From positions 28,795 to 35,539 of the forward strand of contig DHDF01000026.1 of NCBI GenBank assembly GCA_002399225.1: a stretch of 6,745 nt of DNA, written 5' to 3'. The first letter of the stretch is position 1. Each line of letters begins with the position of its first letter. The translations under genes and the position numbers were made by a program. Below the pieces are notes generated by a model that was not told the DNA's origin, ran no database searches, and worked only from the letters and a program-made list of their open reading frames with translations. This document shows positions 5,862 to 6,745 of the stretch, piece by piece. This stretch comes from a bacterium UBA4883. GTDB taxonomy: Bacteria > Bacillota > Clostridia > Oscillospirales > Acutalibacteraceae.

Positions 5862-6745
5862 GTAAAAAAAATCGAGATGCAAACCCCGCTTGTGGAAATG
5901 GATGGGGATGAAATGACGCGGGTGATCTGGAAGCAGATTAAAAATATTTTACTTGTGCCATACATCAATTTAAAAACTGAATATTATGACCTTGGCCTGA
6001 AGCACCGCGACGAGACGGAAGACCGTGTTACAATGGAAGCGGCGCGGGCCATCGAGAGACTGGGCGTCGGCGTAAAATGCGCTACCATCACCCCGAATGC
6101 CGACCGGGTGAAAGAATACAATTTAAAGCAGATGTGGAAATCGCCGAACGGAACCATCCGTGCCGCTTTAGATGGCACTGTATTCCGCACCCCCATTCTG
6201 GTAAAAGGAGTGATGCCGCTGGTTCCCGCATGGAAACAGCCGATCACCATTGCCCGCCACGCTTACGGGGATGTTTACAGGAATGTGGAGATGGCGGCTC
6301 CGTCGGGTTCCAAGGCCGAACTGGTCATTACGGATGCACAGGGGAAAGAAAGCCGCAGAACGATTCATGAGTTTCAGTCGGCCGGCATCGTTCAGGGAAT
6401 CCATAATCTGGATGAAAGCATCGAAAACTTTGCGCGTTCATGCTTTCAGTATGCACTGGAGGTTAAAAAAGACCTCTGGTTTGCCACAAAAGATACGATC
6501 TCTAAGACCTATGATCACAGGTTTAAGGATATCTTTGCGGAAATTTACCACAGGGAATATGAAAAATCATTCCAGAAAGCCGGGCTCACCTATTTTTACA
6601 CGCTGATTGACGATGCTGTTGCACGCGTCATCCGTTCTGGCGGTGGTTTTATCTGGGCTTGCAAAAATTATGATGGGGATGTAATGAGTGACCTGATTGC
6701 AACGGCGTTCGGAAGTCTTGCGATGATGACCAGCGTGCTGGTTTC
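5859..6745 (+). CDS. icd: NADP-dependent isocitrate dehydrogenase, eukaryotic type, C-terminus cut by window edge
   Basis: This enzyme oxidatively decarboxylates isocitrate to 2-oxoglutarate, producing NADPH in the cytoplasm. The 295 visible codons belong to the homodimeric eukaryotic-type subfamily (human IDH1/IDH2, also found in some bacteria) and not to the E. coli Icd type. Marks are PLVEMDGDEMTRVIW near the N-terminus, S95 in SPNGTIR with R101, R110 in VFR, R133 in ARHAYGD (equivalent to human R132), Y140, K211 in ATKDT, and the metal ligands D251, D274 and D278 in LIDD and NYDGDVMSD. All expected substrate and metal contacts in the visible part are present. Relatives are about 400 residues, so roughly 100-110 are missing, including most of the NADP-specificity loop. 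NADP use is therefore inferred from the subfamily. It is the third gene after aconitase and traX, and consumes the aconitase product. 2-Oxoglutarate for glutamate synthesis is the likely purpose. Confidence 0.95.
   Translation, partial: MVKKIEMQTPLVEMDGDEMTRVIWKQIKNILLVPYINLKTEYYDLGLKHRDETEDRVTMEAARAIERLGVGVKCATITPNADRVKEYNLKQMWKSPNGTIRAALDGTVFRTPILVKGVMPLVPAWKQPITIARHAYGDVYRNVEMAAPSGSKAELVITDAQGKESRRTIHEFQSAGIVQGIHNLDESIENFARSCFQYALEVKKDLWFATKDTISKTYDHRFKDIFAEIYHREYEKSFQKAGLTYFYTLIDDAVARVIRSGGGFIWACKNYDGDVMSDLIATAFGSLAMMTSVLV

Noticed and set aside
1..6745. Searched for tRNA, rRNA, CRISPR repeats, insertion-sequence ends and long direct repeats
   Set aside because: None was seen by reading. 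The window is almost fully occupied by the five genes, and the largest gap is 266 bp.

Overview
The window looks like chromosomal DNA of a low- to mid-GC Firmicute of the class Clostridia. Oscillospiraceae/Ruminococcaceae-like relatives are my best guess, from gene content, strong AGGAGG-type ribosome binding sites, frequent TTG/GTG starts and a roughly balanced base composition. That placement is inference; no rRNA or other marker gene is present. There are five protein genes, two of them cut by the window ends, in two divergent transcription units separated by a 266-bp AT-rich control region.

Left unit (minus strand, read right to left): a ClpP-fold protease of the TepA type (2162-2896), then an FtsK/SpoIIIE DNA translocase that starts with TTG at 2078 and runs off the left edge, missing its C-terminal DNA-reading domain. 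The order tepA-spoIIIE is also known from Bacillus. A well-formed sigma-A-type promoter (TTGATG-17-TATAAT) lies upstream of tepA. An 83-bp gap with a small perfect hairpin separates the two genes.

Right unit (plus strand): an Aquifex-type aconitase (3163-5103), a TraX-family membrane protein (5107-5841) and the start of a eukaryotic-type NADP-dependent isocitrate dehydrogenase (5859 to the right edge). Gaps of 3 and 17 bp and the lack of terminators indicate one operon, driven by a near-consensus promoter (TTGACA-17-CATAAT). Aconitase and isocitrate dehydrogenase perform consecutive steps from citrate to 2-oxoglutarate. In an anaerobe this is the oxidative half-TCA branch that feeds glutamate synthesis. 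The leader between promoter and aconitase carries several GTGAAT-type repeats and dyads that look like operator sites.

The least expected feature is the TraX-like membrane protein translated inside a two-step central-metabolism operon. I see no mobile elements, CRISPR arrays, tRNA or rRNA genes, and no convincing evidence of an entirely new system.
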